From: Polycyclovorans sp.
GTDB taxonomy: Bacteria > Pseudomonadota > Gammaproteobacteria > Nevskiales > Nevskiaceae
NCBI GenBank assembly: GCA_002706265.1
Contig: PAKU01000026.1
Location: 62,001-126,000, forward strand
Length of the DNA: 64,000 bases
Direction of reading: 5' to 3'
Shown: one piece after another, positions 61,157 to 64,000 of the stretch
Layout: each line of letters opens with the position of its first letter
Position numbering within the stretch: the stretch's first letter is position 1
The notes under the pieces: model-generated
Seen by the model: only the letters and a program-made list of their open reading frames with translations
Database searches by the model: none
What the model was told of the DNA's origin: nothing
Made by a program: the position numbers and the translations under genes

Positions 61157-62037
61157 CCGCCGGGGTGCACGCCTGGACGAGCCGCGTCGAGCAGGCCCTG
61201 GCCGTCAGTCTGGCGCGCGGCACGCCCGCCGACGCCGACAGCGAAACCTTTGTCGAGGCCCTGCGCTACGCCACGGCCGGCGGCAAGCGGCTGCGCGCGC
61301 TGATGGTCTATGCCAGCGGCACGGCCCTGGGCGCCGCGCCCCAGCGCCTCGATGCGGTGGCGGCCGCCATCGAACTGATCCACGCCTACTCGCTGGTTCA
61401 CGATGACCTGCCGGCCATGGACAACGACGACCTGCGGCGCGGCCAACCCACGGTGCACAAGGCCTTCGGCGAGGCCACCGCCATTCTGGTGGGTGACACG
61501 CTCAACACGCTGGCCTTCGGGGTGCTCGCCACCGCCGACACGCTGGACGCCACCGCCCGTGTGCAACTGGTGGCGACTCTGGCCGCCGCCGCCGGGGCGC
61601 GCGGCATGGTGGGCGGCCAGGTGCTGGACCTTGCGGCGCAACACGGCGACGCGGCGTTGCCGCTGGATGCCCTGACCACCCTGCACCAGCGCAAGACCGG
61701 GGCGCTCATCCAGGCTTGCTTCGACATGGCCGGCATTGCCGCGGCCGCGACACCGGCCCAGCGCGATGCCCTCAGCACCTGCGGCGCCGCCCTGGGGCTG
61801 GCCTACCAGATTCAGGACGATGTACTCGACGTGGACGCCGCAACCGCCCAACTCGGCAAGACCGCCGGCAAGGATGCGCGCGACGGCAAGCAGACCTTTG
61901 TCAGCCTGCTGGGCCTCGATGCCGCCCGCGACCGCGCCGCGGCCGCCTTTGGCCAGGCCCGCACGGCGGCGTACGGCCTGCCCGACCCGGCTGCGCTGCT
62001 GGCCCTGATCGACACCGTTGCGCAGCGCCGCCATTGA
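61153..62037 (+). CDS. ispA: Farnesyl diphosphate synthase
   Basis: 294 residues of the prenyltransferase family, making farnesyl diphosphate from C5 units. The first Asp-rich motif is in [20 protein letters not shown] and the second in [28 protein letters not shown] and GQVLDLAAQ are also diagnostic. It overlaps xseB by four bases and precedes dxs, which supplies the same pathway. Confidence 0.95.
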   Translation: MTAGVHAWTSRVEQALAVSLARGTPADADSETFVEALRYATAGGKRLRALMVYASGTALGAAPQRLDAVAAAIELIHAYSLVHDDLPAMDNDDLRRGQPTVHKAFGEATAILVGDTLNTLAFGVLATADTLDATARVQLVATLAAAAGARGMVGGQVLDLAAQHGDAALPLDALTTLHQRKTGALIQACFDMAGIAAAATPAQRDALSTCGAALGLAYQIQDDVLDVDAATAQLGKTAGKDARDGKQTFVSLLGLDAARDRAAAAFGQARTAAYGLPDPAALLALIDTVAQRRH

Positions 62038-62134
62038 CCACCCGCCCTTCAGCGCCCCCGGCCGCCCTCGCCCGCGTTTGGCCCACGGCCCGCCGGCGCA
62101 CGATAATGGCGCTCCAACCTGTCATGATTCCGCC

Positions 62135-64000
62135 ATGAGCGAAACGCCGGGCTACACCCTGTTGGGCCGCGTCGAGACCCCGCAAGACCTCCGTAAGCTG
62201 CCCGCCAACGTACTGCCGCAGCTGGCCGTCGAGCTGCGTCGCCATCTCATCGAAACGCTGGGGCGCGTGGGCGGCCACTTTGCCGCCAACCTGGGCACGG
62301 TGGAGCTCACCATTGCCCTGCATCGCAGCTTCGAGACGCCCTACGACCGATTGGTGTGGGATGTGGGCCACCAGGCCTATCCGCACAAGATGCTCACCGG
62401 CCGTCGCGCCCGGCTGGACACCATTCGCCGGCTGCACGGCCTGGCGCCGTTCTGCCACCGTGACGAGAGCGAGTACGACGCCTTTGGCGTGGGGCATTCG
62501 TCCACCAGCATCTCGGCCGCCCTGGGCATGGCCGCCGCCGCGCGCATCAAGCACGAAGACCGGCGGGCGGTGGCGGTGATCGGCGACGGCGGCATGACCG
62601 CCGGCATGGCCTATGAAGCACTCAACCACGCCGGGCACACCGGCACCGACCTGATCGTGGTCTACAACGACAACGACATGTCGATCTCCGAAAACGTGGG
62701 TGGCATGCGCAATCACACGGCGCGACTGGTGCAGCGGCTGGGGCTGGTCAGCCCGCACCTGCAGCGGCTGCCGCAAGACGCCGAGGTCAACGAGGTGCAC
62801 CTCGACCAGCCCGGGGCGCTGTTCCGCACGCTGGGTGTGGCCTACCACGGGCCGATTGACGGCCACGACGTGGCGGCGCTCACCGCCGCCTTCGAGCAGC
62901 TCAAGCAGCTCAAGGGGCCGCAGTTGCTGCATGTGCTGACGGTCAAGGGCAAGGGGTTCGACCCGGCCGAGGTCGATCCCATCAAGTATCACGGGGTGTC
63001 GCAGTTCGACCCGGTCACCGGCCAGTTTCCGGCCAAGAAAGCCGCCACCCGCCCGACGTACACCGAGGTGTTCGGCAGCTGGCTGTGCGAGGAGGCGGCG
63101 CGCAATCCGCAACTGGCCGCCATCACCCCGGCGATGCGCGAGGGCTCGGGCCTGGTCAAGTTTGCCCGGCAGTTCCCCGACCGCTATTTCGACGTCGGCA
63201 TTGCCGAACAGCACGCCGTGACCCTGGCGGCCGGCATGGCCTGCGAGGGCCTCAACCCGGTGTGCGCCATCTACTCGACGTTTCTGCAGCGGGGCTATGA
63301 CCAGCTGATTCACGATGTCGCCATCCAGAACCTGCCGGTGGTGTTTGCCATTGACCGCGGCGGCCTGGTGGGCGCCGACGGGGCCACGCACCACGGCGCC
63401 TTCGATCTGTCTTATCTGCGCTGCATTCCCAACATGGTGGTGATGACGCCCAGTGACGAGAACGAGTGCGCACGCATGCTCAGCACCGGGGTGGCGCACA
63501 GCGGCCCCAGCGCGGTCCGCTACCCGCGGGGCAGCGGCAGCGGGGTGGCGGTGGAGTCACCGCCGCGACCCCTGCCGCTGGGCAAGGGCCGCATCGTGCG
63601 CGAGGCCCTGGGCCGCCGCCAACCCCGGGTGGCGCTGCTGGCCTTCGGCTGCATGGTGGCGCCGGCCGTCGAGGCGGCCGAGCTGCTCGACGCGGTGGTC
63701 GCCGACATGCGCTTCGTGAAGCCGCTCGACATCGAGCTGATCCTCGATCTGGCACAGGAAAACGACCTGCTCGTCACGCTGGAAGACAACGCCCGCTGTG
63801 GCGGCGCCGGCTCGGCCATCATCGAGGTGCTTGCGGCGCACCATCAGCAGGTGGCCGTTCTCACCCTGGGATTGCCGGACGAGTTTGTCGAGCACGGCAG
63901 CCGCGAAGAGCTGCTGGCCACCTGCGGGCTGGATGCCAGTGGCGTGTTGCGCAGCGTGCAGAAGCGGCTGCGCGCCAAGGACATGGACCAGAGCGCGCTC
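62135..64000 (+). CDS. dxs: 1-deoxy-D-xylulose-5-phosphate synthase (runs to right edge)
   Basis: First 622 codons; the stop is outside the window but the protein is nearly complete. It makes DXP from pyruvate and glyceraldehyde 3-phosphate with thiamine diphosphate. Visible signatures are [40 protein letters not shown] (thiamine-binding GDG...N), [34 protein letters not shown] and [22 protein letters not shown] 62135 starts 97 bases after ispA. Confidence 0.95.
   Translation, partial: MSETPGYTLLGRVETPQDLRKLPANVLPQLAVELRRHLIETLGRVGGHFAANLGTVELTIALHRSFETPYDRLVWDVGHQAYPHKMLTGRRARLDTIRRLHGLAPFCHRDESEYDAFGVGHSSTSISAALGMAAAARIKHEDRRAVAVIGDGGMTAGMAYEALNHAGHTGTDLIVVYNDNDMSISENVGGMRNHTARLVQRLGLVSPHLQRLPQDAEVNEVHLDQPGALFRTLGVAYHGPIDGHDVAALTAAFEQLKQLKGPQLLHVLTVKGKGFDPAEVDPIKYHGVSQFDPVTGQFPAKKAATRPTYTEVFGSWLCEEAARNPQLAAITPAMREGSGLVKFARQFPDRYFDVGIAEQHAVTLAAGMACEGLNPVCAIYSTFLQRGYDQLIHDVAIQNLPVVFAIDRGGLVGADGATHHGAFDLSYLRCIPNMVVMTPSDENECARMLSTGVAHSGPSAVRYPRGSGSGVAVESPPRPLPLGKGRIVREALGRRQPRVALLAFGCMVAPAVEAAELLDAVVADMRFVKPLDIELILDLAQENDLLVTLEDNARCGGAGSAIIEVLAAHHQQVAVLTLGLPDEFVEHGSREELLATCGLDASGVLRSVQKRLRAKDMDQSAL

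Overview
The window looks like a high-GC gammaproteobacterial chromosome. The housekeeping genes (fis-purH, htpG, prmA, parC/parE, xseB-ispA-dxs, aguA-aguB) and a CYP153-type alkane hydroxylase cluster suggest a hydrocarbon-associated lineage, possibly Nevskiales/Solimonadaceae. That placement is inference from gene content only.

Positions 1 to about 21.4 kb are the right part of a lambdoid-type prophage whose structural genes lie off the left edge. Two gene blocks diverge from an immunity region at 10.57-11.30 kb (Cro-like, three operators, CI-like repressor). The leftward block holds a CII-like regulator, replication genes (replisome organizer, TOPRIM primase-helicase), a DNA methyltransferase, NinB, a Ref-like nuclease, a VRR-NUC nuclease and a candidate late activator. 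That activator ends just before a terminator, and beyond it lie tRNA-like elements, two HNH/endonuclease VII-type nucleases and the terminase genes. The rightward block starts with a two-gene envelope cassette joined to the repressor, then runs from a second operator pair through many ATGA-overlapped small genes, a putative annealing protein with a YqaJ-type exonuclease, and a large serine integrase. The integrase reading frame ends inside an initiator tRNA-Met gene on the opposite strand, which marks the attachment site.

From 21.4 to 22.6 kb there are only insertion-sequence remnants. Chromosomal genes follow: prmA and htpG; a sulfur-handling cluster (DUF442 phosphatase, two YeeE/YedE half-transporters, a divergent CsoR-family repressor over a perfect operator palindrome); and a lipoprotein. 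A second accessory patch at 28.7-32.0 kb contains a tRNA-Arg relic in inverted orientation, a decayed tyrosine integrase, intact tRNA-Arg(CCT), a toxin-antitoxin pair, an XRE regulator and an IS3-type remnant.

From 32.1 to 64 kb the content is ordinary chromosome: ComEA-like protein, TetR regulator, fis-purH, a DUF1302 protein, glyoxalase I, an alpha/beta hydrolase, a TetR regulator divergent from fadA-fadB with a perfect 19-bp palindrome, envelope proteins, the agmatine-to-putrescine genes, an AraC regulator divergent from ferredoxin-CYP153 with 21-bp phased direct repeats, htpX, parC, parE, a cyclopropane synthase-like methyltransferase, a GNAT-nitrilase fusion, and xseB-ispA-dxs running off the right edge. 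Fatty-acid beta-oxidation, CYP153 hydroxylation and several TetR/AraC switches together point to growth on alkanes or lipids.
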